Shown one piece after another: positions 1 to 6,131 of a DNA stretch of 7,629 nucleotides (position 1 is its first letter; every line of letters starts with the position of its first letter). The notes below the pieces were generated by a model. It ran no database searches. It saw nothing but the letters and a program-made list of their open reading frames with translations, and was not told the DNA's origin. This DNA comes from Actinomycetota bacterium (GTDB lineage: Bacteria > Actinomycetota > Actinomycetes > Streptosporangiales > Streptosporangiaceae), in NCBI GenBank assembly GCA_003242605.1, contig QGUZ01000242.1, positions 1 through 7,629 on the forward strand. The letters run 5' to 3'. The translations under genes and the position numbers were made by a program.

Positions 1-68
1 CGTCCCCCGGGCAGCGGCGATATCCTCCGCATGCCTACCAGGGGCGGGACCAGCGCCGTTGGCGGCAA
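1..68 (-). CDS. Possible start of a gene that runs off the left edge (unidentified)
   Basis: A TTG codon at 66-68 (minus strand) lies 9 bases downstream of a strong purine-rich Shine-Dalgarno (GGGAGG, complement of 78-83). The frame stays open for all 22 codons to the window edge, reading roughly MPPTALVPPLVGMRRISPLPGG. An in-frame ATG at 30-32 is an alternative start but has no clear ribosome-binding site. The fragment is too short and too Pro/Leu-rich to recognise. In many actinobacteria folC (folylpolyglutamate synthase) follows valS, so that is the first candidate, but nothing in these residues shows it. The position just beyond a possible valS terminator fits a new translation unit. The frame is also open upstream of the TTG, as happens by chance in GC-rich DNA, so openness is weak evidence. 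Confidence 0.25.
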   Translation of the reverse strand, partial: MPPTALVPPLVGMRRISPLPGG

Positions 69-94
69 CTGTGTTGTCCTCCCCCCCGCCGAAA

Positions 95-113
95 CTCCCG
101 AAACATCGGGGAG
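95..113 (-). terminator. Candidate intrinsic terminator of valS
   Basis: On the minus strand CTCCCCGA and TCGGGAG pair around a TGTT loop, with one bulged C. The hairpin is followed at once by TTTC (complement of 91-94). It lies about 70 bases after the valS stop codon and just before a Shine-Dalgarno-like sequence, so the position suits a 3' end. The stem is short and the T-run has only three bases, so it may be weak. Confidence 0.4.
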
Positions 114-183
114 GGCGCGTTTCCCCCGCCCCCGCCGGACGACGATCAGAAAGTCTTCGCCGGTTCCGTGACCCGCGCCCGCG

Positions 184-2775
184 TCAGCCGGCCGGGAGCG
201 CGGCCAGCTGGGCCTCGAGGCGGGCGATGTCCGCCTCGGCCTGGGCGGCCCGGGCGCGGACCTTGGCGATCACGTGTTCCGGAGCCTTCGCCAGGAACTG
301 CTCGTTGCTGAGCTTCGCGGCGGCCTGCTGCGCCTCCTTGCGCGCGGCGGCGAGGTCCTTCTCCAGCCGCCGGCGCTCCGCGGCGACGTCGATCGCACCA
401 GCGGTGTCGATCTCGACCGTGGCCCCGCCGACCACCAGGCGGGCCGTGGCGGAGAACGACTCGGTCGGCTCGTCGAGCCGCAGCAGGGCGCGGATCGCCT
501 TCTCGTGCACGGCGAGCCGCGTGCCCGACAGGTCGAGCCGCGACGCCACCCGCTGGCCCGGCTTGAGTCCCTGGTCGGAGCGGAACCGCCGCACCTCCGT
601 CACCAGGTGGCGGAACTCGGCGAGCTCTGCGTCCGCCTCCGGGTCCTCCTGCAGCCCCTTGGTCGTCGGCCACGGGGCGACCACGATCGACGGCTTGCCG
701 GTGAGCGCCCGCCACAGCTCCTCGGTCACGAACGGCACGAGCGGGTGCAGCAGCCGCAGCAGGTTGTCGAACACGTAGCCCAGCACGAGCCGCGTGCGCT
801 CGGCGCGCTCCCCGCCCTCCGCGAGCTGGATCTTGGCGATCTCGACGTACCAGTCGCAGACCTCGTCCCACGCGAAGTGGTAGAGCGCGTCGCAGATCTT
901 GGCGAACTCGTAGTCCTCGTACGCCTCGTCGACCGCGGTGATGACCGAGCGGAGCCGGCCGAGGATCCACCGGTCGGCCGCGGTGAGCTCGGCGAACGCG
1001 GGCGGCTCCTCGGGAACCGTGGCGCCGTTGATCAGCGCGAAGCGCGTCGCGTTCCAGATCTTGTTGCAGAAGTTGCGCGAGCCGGCGGCCCACTCCTCGC
1101 TGATCGCGACGTCGGCGCCCGGGTTCGCGCCGCGCAGCAGCGTGAACCGGGTGGCGTCCGCGCCGTAGCGCTCGATCCAGTCCAGCGGGTCCACGACGTT
1201 GCCGAACGACTTGGACATCTTCTTGCCGAACTGGTCGCGCACCATGCCGTGCAGCGCCACCTCGCGGAACGGCGGCTTGCCGTTCATCGCGTACAGGCCG
1301 AACATCATCATCCGGGCGACCCAGAAGAACAGGATGTCGTACCCGGTGACGAGCACGGTCGTCGGGTAGAAGCGCTCCAGGTCCGGCGTGGTGTCCGGCC
1401 AGCCGAGCGTGGAGAACGGCCACAGGCCCGAGGAGAACCAGGTGTCGAGGACGTCCGGGTCCTGCTCGTAACCGGGCGGCGGCTCCTCGTCCGGGCCGAC
1501 GCAGACCACCTCGCCGTTCGGGCCGTACCAGACCGGGATGCGGTGACCCCACCACAGCTGGCGCGAGATGCACCAGTCGTGCATGTTGTCCACCCAGTCG
1601 AAGTAGCGCTTCGCCATCTCCGGCGGGTGGATGCGGGTACGGCCGTCGCGGACCGCGTCACCGGCGGCCCTGGCCAGCGGCTCGACCTTGACGAACCACT
1701 GCAGGGACAGCCGAGGCTCCACAACGGTCTTGCACCGCGAGCAGTGGCCGACCGCGTGCACGTACGGCCGCTTCTCGGCGACGACACGGCCCTGCTCGCG
1801 CAGCGCGGCGACGACCGCGGCCCGGGCCGCGAAGCGGTCGAGGCCCTCGAACGGGCCGGGCACGGTGACCACGCCGCGCTCGTCCATCATCGTGATGGAC
1901 GGCAGCGAGTGGCGGCGGCCGATCTCGAAGTCGTTCGGGTCGTGGGCCGGGGTGACCTTCACCGCGCCGGTGCCGAACTCGGGGTCGACGTGCTCGTCGG
2001 CGACGATCGGGATCCGCCGGCCGGTGAGCGGCAGCTCCACCTCGGTGCCGACCAGGTGGCGGTACCGCTCGTCCTCCGGGTGCACCGCGACCGCGGTGTC
2101 GCCGAGCATCGTCTCGGCACGGGTGGTGGCGACCACGATGGAGTTGTCGCCGTCGCCGTACCGGATCGAGACGAGCTCGCCCTCGTCGTCGCTGTGCTCC
2201 ACCTCGATGTCGGAGAGCGCGGTGAGGCAGCGCGGGCACCAGTTGATGATGCGCTCGGCCCGGTAGATCAGCCCGTCGTCGAAGAGCCGCTTGAAGATCG
2301 TCTGGACCGCCCGGGAGAGGCCGGGGTCCATGGTGAACCGCTCGCGGCTCCAGTCGACGGAGTCACCGAGCTTGCGCATCTGGCTGAGGATGCGCCCGCC
2401 GGACTCCTCCTTCCACTGCCACACCCGCCGTACGAACTCCTCGCGCCCCAAGTCGTGGCGGGTCAGACCCTCCTTGGCGAGCTCGCGCTCGACGACGTTC
2501 TGGGTGGCGATGCCGGCATGGTCGGTGCCCGGAAGCCAGAGCGTCTCGAAGCCGCGCATGCGCGCACGCCTGATCAACGCGTCCTGGATCGAGTGATCGA
2601 GGGCGTGCCCGACATGCAGCGAGCCCGTGACGTTGGGCGGCGGCAGGACGATGCAGTACGGCTCCCGCCCGCTCGCCGGGTCGGCGCGGAAGTAGCCCTC
2701 GGCTACCCAGCGCTCGTAGCTCCGGGTCTCCACTTCAGCGGGCGCGTACTGGGTGGGCAGGTCAGGCTTGGTCAC
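184..2775 (-). CDS. valS: Valine--tRNA ligase (ValRS)
   Basis: This cytoplasmic class I aminoacyl-tRNA synthetase joins valine to tRNA-Val using ATP and clears mischarged threonine in an editing domain. With a GTG start at 2775 the protein has 863 residues, normal for bacterial ValRS. Visible in order: PPPNVTGSLHVGHA with the HIGH-type motif at 54-57; TDHAGIATQ at about 84-92; CPRC at 180-183 and CSRC at 345-348, likely zinc ligands; the CP1 editing domain with TTRAETMLGDTAV (217-229) and GTGAVKVTPAHDPNDF (268-283); DTWFSSGLWP (444-453); KMSKS at 519-523; an anticodon-binding helical region; and a C-terminal Ala/Glu/Lys/Arg-rich coiled coil (about 800-860) that in this family contacts tRNA. 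The frame stays open for 41 codons upstream (a TTG at 2898), but that stretch is Arg/Cys-rich and unlike ValRS. The GTG begins MTKPDLPTQYAPAEVE, the expected N-terminus. Apparently transcribed separately from clpX. Confidence 0.97.
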   Translation of the reverse strand: MTKPDLPTQYAPAEVETRSYERWVAEGYFRADPASGREPYCIVLPPPNVTGSLHVGHALDHSIQDALIRRARMRGFETLWLPGTDHAGIATQNVVERELAKEGLTRHDLGREEFVRRVWQWKEESGGRILSQMRKLGDSVDWSRERFTMDPGLSRAVQTIFKRLFDDGLIYRAERIINWCPRCLTALSDIEVEHSDDEGELVSIRYGDGDNSIVVATTRAETMLGDTAVAVHPEDERYRHLVGTEVELPLTGRRIPIVADEHVDPEFGTGAVKVTPAHDPNDFEIGRRHSLPSITMMDERGVVTVPGPFEGLDRFAARAAVVAALREQGRVVAEKRPYVHAVGHCSRCKTVVEPRLSLQWFVKVEPLARAAGDAVRDGRTRIHPPEMAKRYFDWVDNMHDWCISRQLWWGHRIPVWYGPNGEVVCVGPDEEPPPGYEQDPDVLDTWFSSGLWPFSTLGWPDTTPDLERFYPTTVLVTGYDILFFWVARMMMFGLYAMNGKPPFREVALHGMVRDQFGKKMSKSFGNVVDPLDWIERYGADATRFTLLRGANPGADVAISEEWAAGSRNFCNKIWNATRFALINGATVPEEPPAFAELTAADRWILGRLRSVITAVDEAYEDYEFAKICDALYHFAWDEVCDWYVEIAKIQLAEGGERAERTRLVLGYVFDNLLRLLHPLVPFVTEELWRALTGKPSIVVAPWPTTKGLQEDPEADAELAEFRHLVTEVRRFRSDQGLKPGQRVASRLDLSGTRLAVHEKAIRALLRLDEPTESFSATARLVVGGATVEIDTAGAIDVAAERRRLEKDLAAARKEAQQAAAKLSNEQFLAKAPEHVIAKVRARAAQAEADIARLEAQLAALPAG

Positions 2776-2783
2776 GGTCCTCA

Positions 2784-2789
2784 ATTCTA
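2784..2789 (-). promoter_or_regulatory. Candidate -10 box of valS, giving a leaderless mRNA
   Basis: TAGAAT on the minus strand fits the actinobacterial TANNNT -10 pattern. Its 3' end is only 8 bases from the GTG start at 2775, so transcription would begin at or within a base or two of the start codon. A GAGGA sequence lies between them but only 2 bases from GTG, too close for ordinary Shine-Dalgarno pairing. No convincing -35 hexamer is seen at 16-19 bases upstream. The box match and spacing are read directly; the leaderless interpretation is inferred. Confidence 0.45.
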
Positions 2790-2905
2790 GGGATGTCGGG
2801 GTCGGCTCCTGTACACGATGAGAAATCGGGACGCAACACCACGGGCATCGGCAACCGCGCCGGTCCCTCGCCGTATTCCTCCGCGATTCCTCTCGCAAAG
2901 CACGA

Positions 2906-2946
2906 TCCCCTCCCGGTACCGCAGGCGCGGCCGTCCAGGGAGGGGA
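2906..2946 (-). terminator. Hairpin terminator after clpX
   Basis: TCCCCTCCC (2906-2914) and GGGAGGGGA (2938-2946) form a perfect 9-bp stem. An inner CCGC/GCGG stem (2919-2922 with 2927-2930) lies within the 23-base loop. It begins about 38 bases after the clpX stop. On the minus strand it is followed by TCGTGCTTTGCG, which has only a short T-run, so termination may be partial or factor-assisted. It lies between clpX and the candidate valS promoter, consistent with separate transcription units. Confidence 0.55.
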
Positions 2947-2984
2947 CCGTGAATGCGTCGATGGAGTACCGCGGGAGCGAGCGC

Positions 2985-4268
2985 TCAGGCGCTCTTCTCC
3001 CGTGGGGTGCGTGACTGCTTGACGTTGATCTGATCACGAGGCACCAGGGTCGGGTTGACGTGTTCCAGCACGGCCTCCCGGGTGATGACGACGCGCGCGA
3101 CGTCATCACGGCTGGGTACCTCGTACATCACCGAGAGCAGGACCTCCTCCATGATCGCCCGGAGCCCTCGGGCGCCCGTGCCGCGCAGGATCGCCTGGTC
3201 GGCGATGGCCTCCAGCGCGTCCGGGGTGAACTCCAGCTCCACGTTGTCGAGCTCGAACAGCCGCTTGTACTGCTTGACCAGCGCGTTCTTCGGCTCGGTG
3301 AGGATCGCGATCAGCGCGTCGCGATCGAGGTTGTGGACGCTGGTGATCACCGGCAGGCGGCCGATGAACTCGGGGATCATGCCGTACTTGAGCAGGTCCT
3401 CCGGCATGACCTCGGCGAAGATGTCGGAGTTGTCCAGCTCCTTCTTCGACGGGATGACCGCGTTGAAGCCGATGCCCTTCTTGCCGATCCGGGCCTCGAT
3501 GATCTTCTCCAGGCCGGCGAAGGCGCCACCGCAGATGAACAACACGTTGGTCGTATCGATCTGGATGAACTCCTGATGGGGATGCTTGCGGCCGCCCTGC
3601 GGCGGGACGGACGCGGTCGTCCCCTCGAGGATCTTCAGCAGCGCCTGCTGAACGCCTTCGCCCGACACGTCGCGAGTGATCGACGGGTTCTCGCTCTTGC
3701 GAGCGATCTTGTCGACCTCGTCGATGTAGATGATGCCGGTCTCGGCCTTCTTCACGTCGTAGTCGGCGGCCTGGATCAGCTTGAGCAGGATGTTCTCGAC
3801 GTCCTCGCCGACGTACCCCGCCTCGGTGAGCGCCGTCGCGTCCGCGATCGCGAACGGCACGTTGAGCATCTTGGCCAGAGTCTGGGCGAGCAGGGTCTTG
3901 CCCGAGCCGGTGGGTCCCAGGAGCAGGATGTTGGACTTGGCCAGTTCCACGCCGTCGTCCCTGGCGCGGTCACCCGACTGCACCCGCTTGTAGTGGTTGT
4001 AGACCGCCACCGACAGGGCCTTCTTGGCCTTCTCCTGTCCGATGACGTAGGAGTCGAGGAACTCGTAGATCTCCCGGGGCTTCGGCAGGTTGTCCAGCTT
4101 CAGCTCGGAGGACTCGGAGAGCTCCTCCTCGATGATCTCGTTGCAGAGATCGATGCACTCATCGCAGATGTAGACGCCGGGTCCGGCGATGAGCTTCTTG
4201 ACCTGCTTCTGGCTCTTGCCGCAGAACGAGCATTTCAGCAGGTCTCCGCCGTCGCCGATGCGTGCCAC
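2985..4268 (-). CDS. clpX: ATP-dependent Clp protease ATP-binding subunit ClpX
   Basis: This hexameric cytoplasmic AAA+ unfoldase recognises tagged or regulated substrates and threads them into the ClpP chamber. The 427-residue length is typical. An N-terminal C4 zinc-binding domain has cysteines at 13, 16, 35 and 38. Walker A is GPTGSGKT (118-125), pore loop 1 is GYVG (151-154), Walker B is IIYIDEVDKI (179-188, catalytic Glu184), the RKH pore loop is at 227-229, and the IGF loop that docks onto ClpP is at 266-268. The arginine finger lies in EFIGRLPV (Arg304), and sensor 2 is in GARGLR (Arg367). The start is GTG, with AAAGGAG 8 bases upstream and the conserved MARIGDGGDLLKCSFCGK beginning. 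It lies 182 bases downstream of clpP2, separated by a hairpin and a possible promoter, so it may be expressed apart from clpP1P2. No key residue is missing. Confidence 0.98.
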   Translation of the reverse strand: MARIGDGGDLLKCSFCGKSQKQVKKLIAGPGVYICDECIDLCNEIIEEELSESSELKLDNLPKPREIYEFLDSYVIGQEKAKKALSVAVYNHYKRVQSGDRARDDGVELAKSNILLLGPTGSGKTLLAQTLAKMLNVPFAIADATALTEAGYVGEDVENILLKLIQAADYDVKKAETGIIYIDEVDKIARKSENPSITRDVSGEGVQQALLKILEGTTASVPPQGGRKHPHQEFIQIDTTNVLFICGGAFAGLEKIIEARIGKKGIGFNAVIPSKKELDNSDIFAEVMPEDLLKYGMIPEFIGRLPVITSVHNLDRDALIAILTEPKNALVKQYKRLFELDNVELEFTPDALEAIADQAILRGTGARGLRAIMEEVLLSVMYEVPSRDDVARVVITREAVLEHVNPTLVPRDQINVKQSRTPREKSA

Positions 4269-4313
4269 CCCAGATACTCCTTTGCGTGGAACCGCGTCGC
4301 GTCCGCGATCCGT

Positions 4314-4341
4314 ACTCTGCGGACCCGGTCCGGAAGGTCAT
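4314..4341 (-). promoter_or_regulatory. Possible clpX promoter with a dyad in the spacer
   Basis: On the minus strand ATGACC (4336-4341) and CAGAGT (4314-4319) are separated by 16 bases and could be weak -35 and -10 elements. The start site would lie about 40 bases before the clpX GTG. The spacer contains CGGACC-C-GGTCCG (4320-4332), a perfect 13-base dyad directly against the -10 element. Both hexamers are poor matches to consensus. TAACGT further upstream is another -10 candidate without a good partner. The dyad is certain; the promoter is tentative. Confidence 0.25.
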
Positions 4342-4402
4342 CCCGCTCAAGTCTCGACGTTACCGTCTCCGGGGCCCTGAGTGAGCCCTCTATCGGCGAG
4401 TC

Positions 4403-4439
4403 GCACCAGAACGTGCCGTTTTGGGCATCGTTCCGGTGC
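4403..4439 (-). terminator. Strong hairpin after clpP2 (terminator or 3'-end stabiliser)
   Basis: On the minus strand an 11-bp stem (GCACCGGAACG with CGTTCTGGTGC, one G-U pair) continues as a TGCC/GGCA inner stem around a CAAAAC loop, with a single bulged A between. That gives about 15 bp in total. It begins 11 bases after the clpP2 stop codon. The sequence after it (GACTCGCCGATAGAGGG) has no T-run, so a classical intrinsic terminator is not shown. It could set a processed 3' end, attenuate read-through into clpX, or act as a T-poor terminator of the kind proposed in actinobacteria. Confidence 0.55.
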
Positions 4440-4450
4440 TCTCGACCATC

Positions 4451-5095
4451 TTAGGAAGCGATCGCGGCCGGACGCTTCTTCCTGCTCGGAATGATGTCGT
4501 CGATCAGGCCGTATTCCTTGGCCTCTTCGGCGGTGAGGATCTTGTCACGCTCGACGTCCTTGCGCACCTGGGCGACCGGGCGCCCGGTGTGCTTGGCGAT
4601 GATCTCCTCCATCAGGGTCCGCATGCGGAGGATCTCGCGCGCCTGGATCTCGATGTCACTACCCTGACCACCACCCTCGGTCGACGGCTGGTGGATGAGC
4701 ATCCGGGCGTTCGGCAGCGCGAAGCGCTTGCCGGGGGTGCCGCCGGCGAGAAGGATCGCAGCCGCCGACGCCGCCTGCCCCAGACAGATCGTCTGGATGT
4801 CGGGCCGGACGTACTGCATCGTGTCGTAGATCGCCGTCATCGCGGTGAACGAGCCGCCCGGCGAGTTGATGTACATGCTGATGTCGCGGTCGGGATCGAG
4901 CGACTCCAGCGTGAGCAACTGCGCCATGACGTCGTTCGCCGAGGCGTCGTCGATCTGAACCCCTAGGAAGATGATGCGGTCTTCGAACAGCTTGTTGTAG
5001 GGGTTCATCTCCTTCACGCCGTACGTCGTGCGTTCGACGAACGAAGGGATGATGTAGCGGCCGCTGATGTCCCCAGGCCTGTACAGGTAACTCAC
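4451..5095 (-). CDS. clpP2: ATP-dependent Clp protease proteolytic subunit ClpP2
   Basis: This serine peptidase subunit forms heptameric rings. In actinobacteria ClpP1 and ClpP2 rings usually stack into a mixed tetradecamer fed by ClpX or ClpC. The protein has 214 residues. The catalytic triad by family alignment is Ser110 (GQAASAAA), His135 (LIHQPS) and Asp184 (ERDKILTAEEA); SPGGS at 78-82 is the oxyanion-region glycine motif. The N-terminus (SGRYIIPSFVERTTYGVKEMNPYNKLFEDRIIFLG) is the ClpP2-type sequence, and its first residues are probably removed as a propeptide. The handle segment TEGGGQGSDIEIQA is about two residues shorter than the Mycobacterium tuberculosis version as I recall it. The GTG start has GAGGGGG 6 bases upstream that overlaps the clpP1 stop codon. 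Methionine 30 is an internal alternative but would remove conserved ClpP2 residues. Cotranscribed with clpP1. Confidence 0.95.
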   Translation of the reverse strand: MSYLYRPGDISGRYIIPSFVERTTYGVKEMNPYNKLFEDRIIFLGVQIDDASANDVMAQLLTLESLDPDRDISMYINSPGGSFTAMTAIYDTMQYVRPDIQTICLGQAASAAAILLAGGTPGKRFALPNARMLIHQPSTEGGGQGSDIEIQAREILRMRTLMEEIIAKHTGRPVAQVRKDVERDKILTAEEAKEYGLIDDIIPSRKKRPAAIAS

Positions 5096-5109
5096 CTCTT
5101 ACCCCCTCA
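5096..5109 (-). promoter_or_regulatory. clpP2 ribosome-binding site overlapping the clpP1 stop
   Basis: On the minus strand the clpP1 TGA stop runs directly into GAGGGGG (TGAGGGGG), and the clpP2 GTG follows 6 bases after that. Ribosomes ending clpP1 would sit on the clpP2 Shine-Dalgarno. This is the usual arrangement for translational coupling and would help hold the two subunits near equal amounts. Confidence 0.75.
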
Positions 5110-5751
5110 GGAGACGGCGCCCTGCGAGGGCACCTGCCGAGCACTCCGCACGACGTGGTCGATGAAGCCGTAGGCCTTGGCCTCCTCGGCCGTGAACCAG
5201 CGGTCGCGGTCCGAGTCCCGCTCGATCTGCTCGACCGACTGGCCCGTGTGGTAGGCGATGCGCTCCGCCAGAGTCTTCTTCACGTACAGCATCTGCTCGG
5301 CCTGAATCGCGACGTCGGCCGCGGTACCGCCGATGCCACCGGAGGGCTGGTGCATCATGATCCGGGCGTGCGGCAGCGCGTAGCGCTTGCCCTTGGCGCC
5401 CGCGCACAACAGGAACTGGCCCATCGAGGCGGCCAACCCCATGGCGACCGTGCACACGTCGTTCGGCACGTATTCCATCATGTCGTAGATGGCCATGCCG
5501 GCCGTGACCGAACCACCCGGTGAGTTGATGTAGAGGTAGATGTCCCGCTCCGGGTCGTCGGCGGCGAGGAGCAGCAGCTCGGCGCAGATGCGGTTCGCCG
5601 TCGCGTCGTCGACCTGGCTGCCCAGGACGATGATGCGCTCCTCGAGCAGGCGCCGGTAGAGCTGGTCTTCCAGCCGGAATACGCCGTTCTCACGGAATCG
5701 TGACTCCGGCCCCGTTCCGAAGGGCGAGTAGAAGGTCGGCGGGCTGGTCAC
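5107..5751 (-). CDS. clpP1: ATP-dependent Clp protease proteolytic subunit ClpP1
   Basis: This is the first of two ClpP paralogues and forms the partner ring to ClpP2 in the Clp peptidase chamber. The protein has 214 residues. The triad is intact by family spacing: Ser109 (GLAASMGQFLL), His134 (MMHQPS) and Asp183 (DSDRDRWFTAEEA). SPGGS is at 77-81. LGSQVDDATANRICAELLLLAADD, GKRYALPHARI and the SDRDRWFTAEEAKAYGFIDHV end are typical of actinobacterial ClpP1. About 25 residues before the conserved EDQLYRRLLEERII form a Pro/Gly-containing N-terminal extension, likely including an autocleaved propeptide. The GTG start has GGAAGG 7 bases upstream. A nearby GTG in another frame reaches a stop at once. 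A candidate promoter and a ClgR-like box lie upstream, so it probably heads the clpP1-clpP2 operon. Confidence 0.95.
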   Translation of the reverse strand: MTSPPTFYSPFGTGPESRFRENGVFRLEDQLYRRLLEERIIVLGSQVDDATANRICAELLLLAADDPERDIYLYINSPGGSVTAGMAIYDMMEYVPNDVCTVAMGLAASMGQFLLCAGAKGKRYALPHARIMMHQPSGGIGGTAADVAIQAEQMLYVKKTLAERIAYHTGQSVEQIERDSDRDRWFTAEEAKAYGFIDHVVRSARQVPSQGAVS

Positions 5752-5794
5752 AGCGTCACCTTCCGATGCGTCGTAATCGATTGGCTTTCCTTGG

Positions 5795-5822
5795 ACCTTA
5801 ACGCGCCCGGCCGACCGGTCAG
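5795..5822 (-). promoter_or_regulatory. Candidate promoter of clpP1-clpP2
   Basis: On the minus strand CTGACC (5817-5822, near TTGACA) is separated by 16 bases from TAAGGT (5795-5800, fits TANNNT). The start site would fall near 5788, leaving a leader of about 37 bases that includes the GGAAGG ribosome-binding site. Each hexamer is a moderate match, as expected for a promoter that needs an activator. The -35 element overlaps the palindrome GACCGGTC (5813-5820). Confidence 0.4.
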
Positions 5823-5837
5823 GCCCTCATCACGCGC

Positions 5838-5855
5838 TGTTCGCTGAAGGCGCAG
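5838..5855. promoter_or_regulatory. ClgR-like operator upstream of clpP1
   Basis: TGTTCGCTGAAGGCGCAG contains CGC-N5-GCG and fits the ClgR consensus that I recall from Corynebacterium glutamicum (WNNWCGCYNANRGCGWWS) at every constrained position except one flanking base after GCG. ClgR is a Cro/CI-like activator of clpP1P2 and other protease genes in several actinobacteria, and is itself degraded by Clp. The centre (5847) lies about 59 bases upstream of the inferred start site, a usual distance for an activator just upstream of -35. The clgR gene is not in this window. Confidence 0.65.
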
Positions 5856-5870
5856 GTGCCCTGCTGCGGC

Positions 5871-5904
5871 GAAACCCCGCCGCGCCAGAGCACGGCGGGG
5901 TTTC
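5871..5904 (-). terminator. Likely tig terminator (symmetrical 12-bp stem)
   Basis: GAAACCCCGCCG (5871-5882) and CGGCGGGGTTTC (5893-5904) form a perfect 12-bp stem around a 10-base loop. The run of Ts lies inside the 3' arm (GGGGTTTC), and the stem can fold in RNA from either strand. It lies about 230 bases after the tig stop and 15 bases before the ClgR-like box, so it would separate tig from clpP1P2. A degenerate second copy of the 3' arm (GGCGGGGGTTCC) begins at 5923 and could compete for pairing. Confidence 0.7.
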
Positions 5905-6131
5905 CGACGTTTCGCGGCGGTGGCGGGGGTTCCGCGCCGGTCGGCCGGCCCGCACCGGCCCACCGGCGGCGTCGCCCGGCCGGTCGGCTCGCGCTCGCGG
6001 GCCGTGCGGCGCCGTACCCGGTTCGCCGTCCGGCGGCCGCTCCCGCGGGCCCGGGCGTGCCGGGCCCGGAGGCGTCCGTGCCGGCGCGGGCGCGCATCCC
6101 GAGCCGGTACGGCACCGCGGCGGCGGGAGCG
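5905..6131 (-). other. GC-rich non-coding stretch after tig
   Basis: This is most of the 380-base gap between tig and clpP1. Short open frames cross it on both strands, but all are Arg/Pro/Ala-rich, have no convincing ribosome-binding site and resemble nothing known to me, so I call it non-coding. It contains a 9-bp hairpin, CGGGCCCGG (6046-6054) with CCGGGCCCG (6060-6068), about 65 bases after the tig stop and without a T-run. It also has two copies of GCCGGTCGGC (5936-5945 and 5979-5988) and distant complementary 8-mers GCCGTACC (6011-6018) and GGTACGGC (6106-6113). It may be a structured 3' UTR of tig. Confidence 0.5.

Noticed and set aside
146..1573. A 475-codon minus-strand frame overlapping valS
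   Set aside because: It is an alternative reading frame of valS made mostly of Arg, Gly, Ala and Pro, without domains; its openness follows from the GC bias.
274..2790. An 838-codon open frame on the plus strand, antisense to valS
   Set aside because: It is Arg/Gly/Ala/Leu-rich without recognisable domains and mirrors the valS codons. Long antisense frames are expected where third positions are almost always G or C.
2776..2898. 41-codon N-terminal extension of valS to a TTG at 2898
   Set aside because: The residues (MREESRRNTARDRRGCRCPWCC and on) are unlike any ValRS start. The stretch contains the candidate -10 box, and the GTG at 2775 gives the usual length and N-terminus.
2906..2946. T-box riboswitch suggested by GGTACCGC and CGTCC near valS
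   Set aside because: These words read on the plus strand, opposite to valS. There is no complete AGGGTGGNACCGCG motif or specifier stem in the gap. The repeats are better explained as the clpX terminator hairpin.
4269..4450. Heat-shock HspR (HAIR) or CIRCE operator before clpX
   Set aside because: Only a half-site-like CTTGAGC is present (minus strand, near 4350); no partner ACTCAAG at 7 bases and no CIRCE-type repeat. The TCAAG/CTTGA pair before tig has the half-sites in the wrong order.
3060..4454. A 464-codon plus-strand open frame across clpX and its upstream gap
   Set aside because: It is antisense to an unmistakable clpX, low in complexity (Asp/Leu/Val/Arg) and resembles no family.
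5752..6131. A small gene between tig and clpP1
   Set aside because: All frames here give Arg/Pro/Ala-rich sequence, overlap the terminator and operator elements, and lack a good ribosome-binding site.
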